This document shows, piece by piece, positions 48,451-58,347 of a stretch of 64,000 bases of DNA; within the stretch, counting starts at the first letter, position 1; each line of letters starts with the position of its first letter. The DNA lies in the NCBI GenBank assembly GCA_019454045.1, contig SKCR01033665.1, forward strand, positions 186,001 to 250,000. The letters are read 5' to 3'. The DNA is from Zanthoxylum bungeanum. Its lineage: Eukaryota > Streptophyta > Magnoliopsida > Sapindales > Rutaceae. The notes beneath the pieces are model-generated. The model was given only the letters and a program-made list of their open reading frames with translations, did no database searches and had not been told where the DNA came from. Position numbers and translations under genes: made by a program.

Positions 48451-51233
48451 AATTATAGATCTATGAAGATCCTTCAATTTCAATATTATACTTTAAGGAT
48501 CTAATCCTTAGTTCTGATTAAGAAATTAAGGAGTCTACTGCGACAAGCTTAATGGATGAAGCACTAAAGTTATCATCACATGAATCTTCCAAAGATCATG
48601 CTCTACTAATTGCTCAACTCCGGGCTTAGGCCTAATATGTTATTTTATCAAATAAAGTAACTTATTAGTTTCCAGGACTATCCTGAAATTATTCCCAATT
48701 TGAAAATTAAACCATTTAAATACATTTTCCCTAGGATTATGTTTTAAATGTCAATCTTTCAATTTTATCTTGATTTTAATAGTCCAACTATTTAATCAAT
48801 GATTTAGGTACTATTTATTATAATGATTATTATAATCCAACTATTTTAATCAACTATAATTAATTGAATCAAATATATTGATTATTATAATCCAATTATA
48901 TAATCAAATATAAATGAATTATTTGAATACAGTCCAACTGTTTGTTAAAACAACAATTTAAATATTAGTCCAACTAACATTTAATTTATTTGACGAATGA
49001 TATTTGTTTGAGCGCGTATGGCAAGTAATTAAACGAATATTGCAAATTCAATTCTTGCCTCCCACTATTTTTCGGCGAGCCTCTAACCCTCTGTCAAGTA
49101 CTCGGGAAACCGTGTTTCCTAGTGGGCTAGGATCCCGTTAAATATCACACAATCTTGACTTTGGCCAACAAATTGTATGATAATTAACTAGGTAGATCTC
49201 TAAGATCAATTGGATCCAATCCAATTCCTAGATCCAGTAGGGGGACATCCAAGTCCGAAACATATATCGTATATATGCCAATACATCCATGCCTACCTAA
49301 TTCTCTGGAAATATCCTTACAGGAATAAATTATCTATATTAGGCGTAGTATACGTAGTATTACATATTTCTGTCCAGTATCGGATGATCACATGCAAGGC
49401 CTGGGGTTGGTACAGTGTCTGCCCTGTACGAAGCATATATCAGATTACGAGCAACTAGTCTCTTTAATATCGGATAATCATGACCAAGTCATATTATCCC
49501 GACGGTTGCAACCTTTTTAGAGAACCAGTTCTGTATCCCTGCGCGATCATCAACTCCATATGACTAGAGTGACACTTCCGTTTTGACATCACACCCAACA
49601 CACTACGATTCTCAATATACCCATCATTGGCGTACACAAAGCCTGTTAAAGTCCTGGACGACCGCAACCAAAGTTTATTGATTGTCGCAAGTATTAGCGG
49701 TGCAAGTCTCAAGTTAAGACCAAATACACCTACCCTGATTTCGGATTTCCATAGACACATAGTCATACTACCAATGGAATTCCGATTGGGTCTATCCAGA
49801 GCGAAGCTGTTTCCCGTACCATCGGTGAAACACAACCTCATATTACACTTGCATGAGTATCATATACCCAAATATATGAGAACTATGCCGTTGTGACCTC
49901 ACAACACGCACAAGTGTAATACTAGTCTTTTACGCATTCATCGATGTCCAATCTCGATAATGCTCTGACTAGGGATATTTAATGATTTATCCTTCGTGGA
50001 TTGATACTGTCTCATATCATTCTCAATCCAGGAAAAAATCACAGGGACCTCTTATCATTTATATATCTTGGTGATCTAATGATAAATGATAAAAGTGCAA
50101 TCTCCTTTGTCACATAGTTAATTTGTACAACAACATCGTGATCTGTACAAATACTGACGCTATGGGTCATAATTGTCCAACATAGTGACCATCCAATGTT
50201 CAAACAACGATTTGATTTTTTTCGCGAGTCAAACTCGTTTTGCGAATTAGTACTCAAAGTACAAATTCTCCAATTAAATTAAACTACATAATTAAATCCA
50301 ATTCAATTTGTATTCAATTCTAATTCGCTATTTAATTCCAAATTAAATATCACACTTTATTAATAAACCTTTACGACTTAAATTCCAAATTTAATCGTTA
50401 CGGGTCTTAAAGCCCGATTAACGTCCAACGTCAATTTAATTAAAGTCCAATGGGCTTTTAATTAATTTCTTAAGGTGTGGACCTTTGGTCAACTCGGGTC
50501 AAACCTAATAACCAAAATCCAATCCGGCAGTTACCCCATAAGCCCAGAAATCAATTTAGGCCCATTAGGCCCAATTAAACTAATTAAGGTCCATTAGTCG
50601 CATTTGGGCTTTATGGATGCGGTTTTGGGCCCAATTGGATCCAATCCATTTGGCCTAGACCTAACTTGGTACAACCAAGCCCAATAAACCCAATAACAAC
50701 TTAACAAGCCCAAATCCAATTTTAAGCCCAATTTTATTAAACCATAAAAAATCCAATTTCATAATTTAATTAAACAAAGTGCATAGCATAACTAATTACC
50801 CAAATCAATATTTCCAAAACACCAAATTAGCCTAATTAATCATGCTTATCATCATTAAATCATGTCCAACACAATTTAACAAAAATCAAACCCAATACAC
50901 ATGCTATATTAGTCTCGGCCAAGGGGGAATTTTATGCCCAAATCAAATTCAATCCAATTAAATTCAATTCAACATTAAATCAATATCCCCAAATGATTTC
51001 CAACACATCCAATGATCAAAATCAAAAAATCCAAGACAATTTAGGTCATCCATATTTTCGGCTAAGCCTCAAAAATTGGGAAAATTTGTTCCAAACACAA
51101 TTTCTTCAAATTGATCTAATCAATCCTCAATTAAACATCAATTAAGCAAATTAAATCATCCAATTTCATTATAAATGCTCAAAATCAATTTTACCAAAAT
51201 TTTAACCCTAAATCATTTTCATGCTCAATATTG
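48451..51233 (-). other. Leader of Copia H with an inserted LTR piece
   Basis: Noncoding. 48700-48960 is AT-rich with repeated TATAATCCAACTAT-like phrases. 50400-50720 is rich in GGGCCCAATT/AAGCCCAAT motifs. The LTR piece at 49287-50182 interrupts it. Confidence 0.6.
49287..50182 (-). repeat. Partial LTR of the same Copia family inside the H leader
   Basis: On the minus strand it begins with the proper LTR start TGTTGGACAATTATGACC at 50182 and aligns with the first 900 bases of the H LTRs. It ends abruptly at about 49287. The other 1.1 kb is missing. It may be a truncated nested insertion or the result of template switching during reverse transcription. Confidence 0.8.
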
Positions 51234-51246
51234 GCTCAAGATACCA
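51234..51246 (-). other. Primer binding site of Copia H
   Basis: The minus strand reads TGGTATCTTGAGC directly after the 5' LTR, a slightly changed TGGTATCAGAGC, the usual initiator methionine tRNA site of plant Copia elements. Confidence 0.75.
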
Positions 51247-51247
51247 T

Positions 51248-53236
51248 TGTTGGAATTCTCTAAGGTCCCAAGGATCATTATCAAGCAAGAAAACACATGT
51301 GCATACACAAAGAAATATGGCGGAATCATACTCACATCCAACGGATTGGATGCTACAAAGAACAAAAATTTTCTGCTCCCTCCAAGTGCATTCGGTAGTG
51401 AGGAATTTTTTATCTTCATTTTCGGCCATGGATGGGTGAATCAAGCTCCAAGCTTTCTTGTTAAATCATTCCATGCACACGGGTGGGTTTCCCTATCACC
51501 TACGGATGACTCCGGAGTGTGCTAGCACCTTGATTTTGCAACAAAATCACTCATTTTCTTCTCTTACTGCTCACGGCAGTGAGTTAAAACAGAAGGAAGA
51601 AAACAACCCTCATGGGCGTGAGAATGGGAGAGAAGAGAGAGATGAGAGAAGTGTTAGGTTGTGTTAGAAAAATGGTAATTGATTTTAAAAAAATCATATA
51701 CACATTTTTCTTTCAAAAGTCAAAGCTTTCAAAGCCATCCAACAACTCCAACAACTCACATCACTCAATCAATCAAATTGTCACATCACTGAAAGTGACA
51801 TGTGATTTGACGCTTGATGTGACTTGCGTGCCGCACTCGAATTCGAAATGTGAATGCGCTCGCAAACACTCATGGGCTCGGGTTCGCTAATTCCAAATTA
51901 ACGAATTTTCCGTTGTGACGTAATTAAATGATTATGCCTAGCGAAATCACTATTCACGTCGCTAACGAGTTAATTCTAAATTAACTCGTTCGCCCGAATT
52001 AAAATCTAATTTTAATTCCGCGTCGAAATCCAATTTCGTATAATATATCAAATATATTATTTATCGATTAATACCAAATTAATCGTTATCTCTCTTTAAA
52101 TGATATTTTATCCCAGATAAAATATCTCCGTAATTAATCCCATATTAATTTTCTCTCTCATCGAATGAATCTCAGATTAATTAAGTGCGAGTCATACGTC
52201 ATCGGTGAATCTTCAGGAAGCGACCCATGAGATCCCCAGATATGTTGGCAGTAAATTCGGTCATCGGACTATCCGAACACGTAAGTACCTAGTACTACAT
52301 TTATACCGATTTACAAGACAATGTTGGCTTCTAGCAAAGCGCCATGCCTACCCAATTCTCCAGAAATATCCTTACAGGAATAAGCGATCTATATCAGGCG
52401 TAATATACGTTGTATTGCGTATGTCGATCCAGTATCGGATGATCACGTGCTAGGCCTGAGGATGGAAATGTGTCTGCCCCGTACGAAGCACATGTCGGAT
52501 GTCTGGTAACTAGTCTCTATAATCGGATATACATGACCTTGTCATAATATCCCGATAGCTGCAGTATTTAAGAGAACCAGTCCCGTATCCTACGTGACCA
52601 TCATCTCCACTATGACTGGAGTGATACTTCCGTCTTGACATTATACCCAACACACTACGATTCTCGATATACCCAGAAGAGGTGTACACAGAAACCGGTT
52701 AAAGCCCTAGATGACCAAAACCAAAGTATATTGATTGTCGCAAGTATTAGCGGTGCAAGTCTCAGGTTAAGACCAAATACACCTACCCTGATTTCGGACT
52801 TCCATAGACACATAGTCATACTAGCAATGGAATTCTCGAGGGGGTCTATCCAGAGCGAAGCTGTTTCCCGTACCATCGGTAAAACATAACCTCCTATTAC
52901 ACTTGCATGAGTATCATATACCCAAATATATGAGAACTATGCTGTTGTGCCCTCACAACGAGCACACGTGTAATACTAGTCTTTTACGTATTTATCGATG
53001 TCCAATCTCGATAATACTCTGACTAGGGATATTTAAAAATTCATCCTTCATTGACTGATACTGTCTCATATCATTCTCAATCCAGGAACAAATCATAGGG
53101 ACCTCTTATCATTTATACATCTAGGTGATCTAATCACAAATGATAAGAGTGCAATCTCCTTTGTCACATAGTTAATTTGTACAACAACACCATGATCTGT
53201 ACAAATAGTGACGCTATGGGTCATAATTGTCCAACA
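51248..53236 (-). repeat. 5' LTR of Copia H
   Basis: 1989 bp. On the plus strand it starts TGTTGGAATTC and ends GTCCAACA, followed by target duplication GGGTG. Confidence 0.93.
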
Positions 53237-53314
53237 GGGTGAAGCTTTTATTATTTTAGTTTAGATCAATCTCCCTTAATTATAATATTAAAATTATAAT
53301 TTAAATTAAATGAT

Positions 53315-53502
53315 TACTGCCTTAATGGCTGGTTTTATTTATTTGACATAATGTGACACCGCCTATATGGTCGGTTTTTAGGTGACAGATGATTACCACC
53401 TATATGGTTGGTTTATGCACAAATAATAACACCGCCTTTTTGGTCGGTTGGACTTAATTGAAAATCTGACTTAATGAGGATACCGCATGTATGGTCGGTT
53501 GG
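53315..53502 (+). repeat. Five ACCGCC...GGTCGGT hairpin units in F1 LTR
   Basis: Variants of ACCGCCTATATGGTCGGT occur at about 53316, 53358, 53395, 53431 and 53482. ACCG and CGGT halves are complementary. The same motif occurs five times in the F2 LTR (58148-58347). Confidence 0.75.
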
Positions 53503-54324
53503 TAATATCACTGATAATTTCTATATTATAATACGAGAGATTTCTAAATTAGAAATAGTAAAGGTGGATCCCTTAACCCCAGTATCTTATTTTTATTCTA
53601 GGGAAGTGATGAAACACAATATTAACAAGCTTAATAATTGATTTAATTATATTATGGGCAATTCCTTAGTTTGTTTATTGAATCTTAACCCTAATATTTC
53701 TTGTTGCCTGATCACCAATAAGATTGATGTGGTAAACTTAAAATGAACTTGGAAAAGGGATTTTAGGTTTCAGCCTTAGATTCAATAGCTCACGATCTTC
53801 CTTGAGGATATATAACCCTTTAATAGATTTCCTTACAGATTAGGAATATACTTGTCTGGCGTGGGTAGCCATAACTGGTACTTGAACTTAATGAATTCAG
53901 ATAACTTGGTTAACATAGGAATATGATTAATTGGGTTATACTGGGTATTTGTGTCTGACTATTGGAAGAGGCTTTTGCATATATTCGTGTTCCAGGTTAG
54001 CAAACTGATTTATTACACATATATAAGAGAATCAATTCATCATTAGAATAATATTGTGTGGAATCACAACCTTAGATATTTATGTCTTTTTTTTCCTTAG
54101 TATTTTCTTTTGTATATTTATTTATTTATTTATTCAGCAAATCCACAGTCAACCAACCAAAAGCAATCATTCCCTTCTCCATTTAATTAGATACCTGTAA
54201 ATAAATAGAATCAATAATTAATAACAACAGTAGAAATTAAGTCCTTGTGGGATCAATATTTTTATACTACTTGAACAATAAGTGCACTTGCGTTATACGT
54301 GTGTGATCACGCCGGTCAAGTTTT

Positions 54325-54342
54325 TGGCGCCGTTGCCGGGGA
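54325..54342 (+). other. Primer binding site of F1
   Basis: TGGCGCCGTTGCCGGGGA, six bases after the LTR end. It is complementary to the 3' end of plant aspartate tRNA and is the usual primer site of Athila-like elements. Confidence 0.88.
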
Positions 54343-54444
54343 CTTATTTTTCTTGAGTTATTAATTTTGAAGCTATCTATTTTACTTGTATATAATTTTC
54401 TTTATTTTTATGTGTAATTTTTATTCCCTTCTTTTATTTTTCAG

Positions 54445-55344
54445 ATGGTTGACAAGGATCTTAGTTTGGTGATAAAGGAATTACGAGTTTTACGAGGTGA
54501 AGATACATCCCAAATCAGCGAGCAACAGTCCAGTTTTCTGAGGCCTGTTATCCATCCTAACAACTATCCTTGGATGTCAGAGTCATTCAACACAACATTT
54601 GCTCAACAGAACGCAATGGGGAGATGTGAGATATGTGATGGTAACCACCCAAGCATAAACCACTATTACAATCCAGGGTGGCAGAATTATCAGAATCCTT
54701 CAAGGGACGAAGAACCAGCATATTTCACTGAACCTTATTATCCATCTTATCCACCATCAACCTACGATCTTCATCAAAAACCAAAACCATCAAAGGAAGA
54801 TCAGGTGATTGACATGCTCAAAGATTGGTTCAAGAAACAAGACGAAAAGTTGGATACAATACTTGAAACATTCTATAATCAATTCGAAAGTATTCAGAGA
54901 CAATCAACATCCATTCAGAGACTGACAGATCAAACGAGACAATTAACAGAAAACCAGAGCTACATACCTCACGAAATATTTTCAGATGAAACTGGTGAAG
55001 CCTTCGAGTACCCAGAGTTTCACAATGACACCTTAACAGAGGAAGAGGTTGAGCAATATCAACAACTAGAGGTATCAATTCAGGAGCCCAAATCATTAAA
55101 GTCTCAATTTGATTTTTATTATTCGGACTCTGACGAGGATGAATGAGCAGAGCTGTTTGTGCCAACAAAAATTGAGGATGAAATTATGTATCCTAAAAAT
55201 GAAGATCTTGGAGCATGCATTGCACTAATGTTTGAAGAAGATCTATCTGAGCCAGTTACATCAACCTCAGAGGATGAAGACCTAAAATCTGACATCTCTT
55301 TACATCCTCAGGGTGTATTTATGGAGCATGCATTTCACAGATGA
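54445..55344 (+). pseudogene. F1 ORF1, Gag-like acidic protein
   Basis: ATG at 54445 follows a pyrimidine-rich stretch ending in CAG. A first frame of 233 codons ends at TGA (55144-55146); the same frame continues to 55344, and F2 has a sense codon there. Near residue 56 is CEICDGNHPSINHY, reminiscent of the Athila Gag zinc-knuckle region. NPGWQNYQNPS follows, close to the NPGW block of Athila Gag. A Pro/Tyr-rich stretch and a helical segment (IDMLKDWFKKQDEKLDTIL) lead to a strongly acidic tail (SDSDEDE). The Gag capsid core upstream of this region is missing. The role in packaging is inferred from position and these fragments. Confidence 0.55.
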
Positions 55345-55844
55345 CAGATGAAGAATTGAATGCGGAAATACTAAAATACATCCGTGAAGAAAATGTGGAG
55401 AAAGAAGTAGAGCAAATGGAGGAGCAATTTTAAGAACTTGAGCATTCAAGAGAAACATCACTGTTTTGGAGAGTACAAATTACATATATCGCCCAAAAGC
55501 TTGACAGAATGGAACTCTCATTCCAAGTCAAGCACCATACGAGACCTCCTGATTTTCTTTCTTTCTTTTCAGGAACCACTGGAGGGATAAATATAAAAAA
55601 GGTGGCACAAGCACTGAATGAGACAAAATTCTTTTTGCCACTTTACCGTTGGAAGAGACCTTTCAAAAGCAATGTCCATGTAATTTGTTGTAATTTTTGT
55701 TTTCATATTTTATGTATACATGTTGTAGAGTTTTTAATTTTGTGTGTTAGTTTTTCAGAGAAAAGCACAAACGGAGCATTTAAGAAGAAATTATGTTTGG
55801 CAATCACAGAGACGAGAGCTAATTCATTAGTAATGGCTGAGTAA
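55341..55844 (+). pseudogene. F1 ORF2, unknown protein shared with F2, broken
   Basis: It begins MTDEELNAEILKYI at 55341 and breaks near 55430. After a frame change it resumes with ETSLFWRVQI, FQVKHHTRPPDF, FFSGTTGGINIKKV and PLYRWKRPFKSN (to about 55680). I recognise no family. The basic C-terminal part occupies the place of the end of Pol in Athila elements and may be a pol remnant. Compared with F2, about 90 bases are deleted after KRPFKSN, so the remainder to 55844 is out of context. Confidence 0.5.
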
Positions 55845-56138
55845 AGAATCGATTCTTAAGACTCATCCTAATGAATTTATACTAAGCGAGTGGCGTATTG
55901 ATTACACAATTCTGTTGCCTTAATAATTGTTTTGGTTTGCTTTTATGTTGTAATTATCTTTATTTTCTCCGACAGGATCTAGATTTTTTTACCTTTCACG
56001 ATTTATTTTATTTAGCTAACAATCGTCTTTTGGAAGATACTAGTGCTATTATTACTCATCCTTTTCAGTTACTATAAATTCAGCTCATCATTGCACTTTT
56101 GAAGGCATCCAGGTTTGAGAAAGAAGTACAAAAAAAAA
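55845..56138 (+). other. Spacer between F1 ORF2 and LOG
   Basis: Noncoding in F1, and closely similar to F2 at 62210-62527. This shows that the junction between retroelement sequence and LOG was already present in the common ancestor. It contains TTCTCCGACAGGATC, and F2 has CGTAGACAGGATC, a possible conserved splice acceptor. Confidence 0.55.
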
Positions 56139-56792
56139 TTGGAAGCCACTTTAAGAGGATGAGTTGAGAACATTTGTGCGTTTTACGGTACTAGTGTTGG
56201 TACTAAGCCACAATACGTAGAGGCAACACATGAATTGGGCCGAGTTATTGCTGCAAGGAATATGCACCTAGTATATGGCGGTGGCAATCTTAGACTTATG
56301 GGGATCGTTTCAAAGGCCGTACAGGAAAGAGGCAATCAAGTTTTGGGAATAATCCCAAAACCCTTGGCGGAGGCGAACCTTATTGGATCATCAAATAGAG
56401 AGGAACTGATCGTGCGGGGTATGTCTAAACGACTAGTAGAAATGATTAACTGTGCTGATGCTTTTATTGCTTTTCCAGGTGGCTTGGGCACAATGGAGGA
56501 AATTTTTACAGTATTATCATGGGCGAACTTGAACATACACCAAAAACCGCTTGGACTGTACAACGTTGATGGATTTTATTATTTTCTTTGTGTGTTTCTT
56601 GATGATGTCCGAAGAAATGGGTTCGTGTCAAAACCTGTAAAAGAACTCCTCTTCACTGCCAGAACTGCCCCATATTTAATTGACCAAATCTTAGCTTTTG
56701 AACCATAAATTGACCCTATCATTTCAAAGATAAATTGGTCTGAGAATGATCATGGTAAGAGGCGTCGGATTAATCTGGATCTTAACCTTTAA
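56139..56792 (+). pseudogene. LOG cytokinin phosphoribohydrolase captured in F1
   Basis: LOG enzymes release active cytokinin bases from their nucleoside 5'-monophosphates in the cytosol and nucleus. A single frame of 217 codons runs without introns. Visible family motifs are NICAFYGTS near the N-terminus, LVYGGGN (Tyr at codon 46), VLGIIPKPLAE, MSKR (Arg at codon 98) and FPGGLGTMEE (codons 112-121, the PGGxGTxxE signature with catalytic Glu). GLYNVDGFY and a C-terminal RRRINLDLNL follow. The length matches normal LOG proteins. The start ATG has become TTG (56139), codon 8 is TGA (56160-56162), and codon 190 is TAA (56706-56708, CAA in F2). Codon 52 is Arg where Gly is usual. From 56235 to 56708 it is open. 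A short N-terminally truncated product is possible; activity is doubtful. Confidence 0.85.
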
Positions 56793-57006
56793 CTTTTCAT
56801 TTTGATGTAGAATTTCAGCTAACCAAGCACTATCTTCTAAACTCTTCTTCTATTGTTTAAGACATTGGGGACAATGTCTCATTTAGGTTTAGGGGAGGGG
56901 ATTAGTTGACTAGTATTTTGTTTTTATTTTGTATGATGTTTATATTTTTATTCCAAAATTTTTCGATGAATACAAAAAAAAATTGAAAGCTTTTACAAAA
57001 AATCAA
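56793..57006 (+). other. F1 3' UTR with Athila-type ACATTGGGGACAATGT motif
   Basis: Contains ACATTGGGGACAATGT (56862-56877) and a purine-rich TTTAGGGGAGGGGA, as in Athila-like elements downstream of pol. The same text in F2 is at about 63245-63285. It is cut at 57006 by the start of the F2 LTR. The last five bases, ATCAA, are a candidate target duplication. Confidence 0.65.
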
Positions 57007-57309
57007 TGATGAGTGGTATTTATATCACTATTTCCCACTCATTTAATCTAATATTTTGTATAGTTTCTTGAGTTTTGTGAATGTTTTGAAGTGTTTTGTG
57101 TTATTTTGTAGATAAATAAAGTTTGGAAAGCACTGGAGGCAATTTGAGGCAAAACCGGACAAAAATGCGTCAACAGGGATATTTTCGTCTCTTCAACGTC
57201 GCGACGCTGGAACACTGCGCGCCGCGACGCCCAGCGTGCGCCGAATCTGCTAACATGCGCCGGGTCCACAAATTCAGAATCTGAGAAAAGTTGACTTTGC
57301 TAAAATGCG

Positions 57310-57760
57310 CCGTGCCACGTGTCACCATCACAACGAATCTGCTAACGTGCGCCGTGCCATGTGTCAACATCATATGCTGCCGACACTTTGACTTGACACG
57401 TGTCGCCTTGTCATCAGCCATGTCAGCGGTCAACGAGTCAACTCGCCATGTGTCACGCCACGTCATCAGCCACGTCACAAGGTCAACCAAGTCAACTTGA
57501 CACCTCATCATCAGCCAATCACCCACCGCGTGACACGTGTCGCCACGTGTCGCAATCCTATTGTGCCGACAATTGCAACACACGCCAACACACGCCAGCG
57601 CCACGTCATCGCCACATCAGCGCCACGTCATCGCCACATCAGCATGACGTCATCAATGACGTCATCACAATAATTGAGTCTTAGCCGCCTTGCCACGTGT
57701 CCGCTTCAACAGTCAGCCGCCATGCCACGTGTCGCCTTCTCATCGTGCCACGTCAACCAA
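57310..57760 (+). promoter_or_regulatory. ACGT-element cluster (G-box and CRE-like) in F2 U3
   Basis: CACGTG occurs at 57316, 57397, 57534, 57544, 57694 and 57726. The palindrome TGACGTCA occurs at 57645 and 57657, and several CCACGTCA elements lie between, all within 520 bases upstream of the TATA box at 57831. These are classic plant bZIP/bHLH binding cores. The cluster grew from short GCCACGTGTC / GCCACGTCATC repeats. A regulatory role, for example stress or ABA response, is inference. Confidence 0.6.
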
Positions 57761-57830
57761 ATAGTGAAAAATCCAGCGTCGCGACGCTGAGGGCTTGGCG
57801 TCGCGACGCTGAAACAGTGAAAAATATTTC

Positions 57831-57838
57831 TATAAATA
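57831..57838 (+). promoter_or_regulatory. TATA box of F2 LTR
   Basis: TATAAATA, about 45 bases downstream of two GCGTCGCGACGC palindromes (57776-57787 and 57798-57809) and upstream of a CTCTCT-rich tract typical of plant transcription start regions. Confidence 0.65.
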
Positions 57839-58147
57839 CTGCGCGAATTTTCAGAATTTAGACACACCTCTCTCTCTTGATTTCTCTCTCTAGAGAGAGT
57901 TTATCTCTCTAGAATTTTTATTTTTATTTTTATTTTTAGTTTTTTTATTTATTTATTTGTAATTTATTTTTATTACCATTTGTAATAATAGTAATTAATT
58001 TTTACTTTTTACTTTTTACAGTTTTTACTATTCATGAGAAAGTAATTTCCCAGCTAGGGTGAAAGGTAATTCTTTTACTGTTACTATTTAGATTAATCTC
58101 CCTAAAAATAATATATTAACTATTTAAAATTCTGATTAATAAAGGAA

Positions 58148-58347
58148 TACCGCTATATTGGTCGGTTGGTATATTTATTTTCTGTTAGTTTGAACCTGAT
58201 TAATCAAGGATACCGCCAGATTGGTCGGTTTATAAATTTATTTGGTACCGCCGCCTTTATGGCTGGATTATGGACAAATATTACCGCCTATATGGCTGGT
58301 TGGACTTAATTGGACTTAATCAGGATACCGCCAGATTGGTCGGTTGG
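58148..58347 (+). repeat. Five ACCGCC...GGTCGGT hairpin units in F2 LTR
   Basis: Variants of ACCGCCAGATTGGTCGGT at about 58148, 58212, 58256, 58282 and 58326, separated by AT-rich sequence. F1 has the same number. Confidence 0.75.

Larger units (their letters stand above)
43320..53236 (-). mobile_element. Ty1/Copia element H, complete structure
   Basis: LTRs at 43320-45323 and 51248-53236 in the same orientation are flanked by GGGTG at 43315-43319 and 53237-53241. The primer binding site (51246-51234), leader, decayed gag-pol and polypurine tract (45334-45324) are in the expected minus-strand order. The plus-strand left end is TTTTGG instead of TGTTGG. By eye the LTRs differ by a few percent, yet gag-pol is shattered. 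It sits inside the F1 LTR. Confidence 0.92.
40562..54318 (+). repeat. 5' LTR of F1, split by two insertions
   Basis: TGATGAGTGG at 40562 to GGTCA at 54318. Removing the solo LTR and Copia H with one target duplication each leaves about 1854 bp. A TATA box TATAAATA is at 43126-43133. The first 130 bases and the R/U5 part match the F2 LTR, but the U3 middle (40690-43120) does not. The bases before it, CATAC (40557-40561), are the predicted target duplication in Copia G. Confidence 0.75.
40562..57006 (+). mobile_element. LOG-carrying non-autonomous Athila-like element F1
   Basis: Parts belonging to F1 are LTR pieces at 40562-40720, 42697-43319 and 53237-54318, the primer binding site at 54325-54342, two ORFs of Gag or unknown type, a LOG gene and a 3' UTR up to 57006. 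A solo LTR and Copia H split the LTR. F1 lacks protease, reverse transcriptase and integrase. The tRNA-Asp primer site, LTR start TGATGAG and 3' UTR phrase ACATTGGGGACAATGT point to the Athila branch of Gypsy. Its own 3' LTR is not seen, because F2 starts within the 3' UTR. Confidence 0.75.

Noticed and set aside
51175..51525. Open frame of 116 codons with a matching partner at 43322-43597
   Set aside because: Both lie in the LTRs of Copia H, differ by LTR mutations and show no domain. They are noncoding LTR sequence.
57170..57684. Open frames on both strands, Thr/His/Cys-rich
   Set aside because: They are by-products of the ACGT-repeat U3 sequence upstream of the TATA box of F2, with no domain and opposing frames over the same bases.
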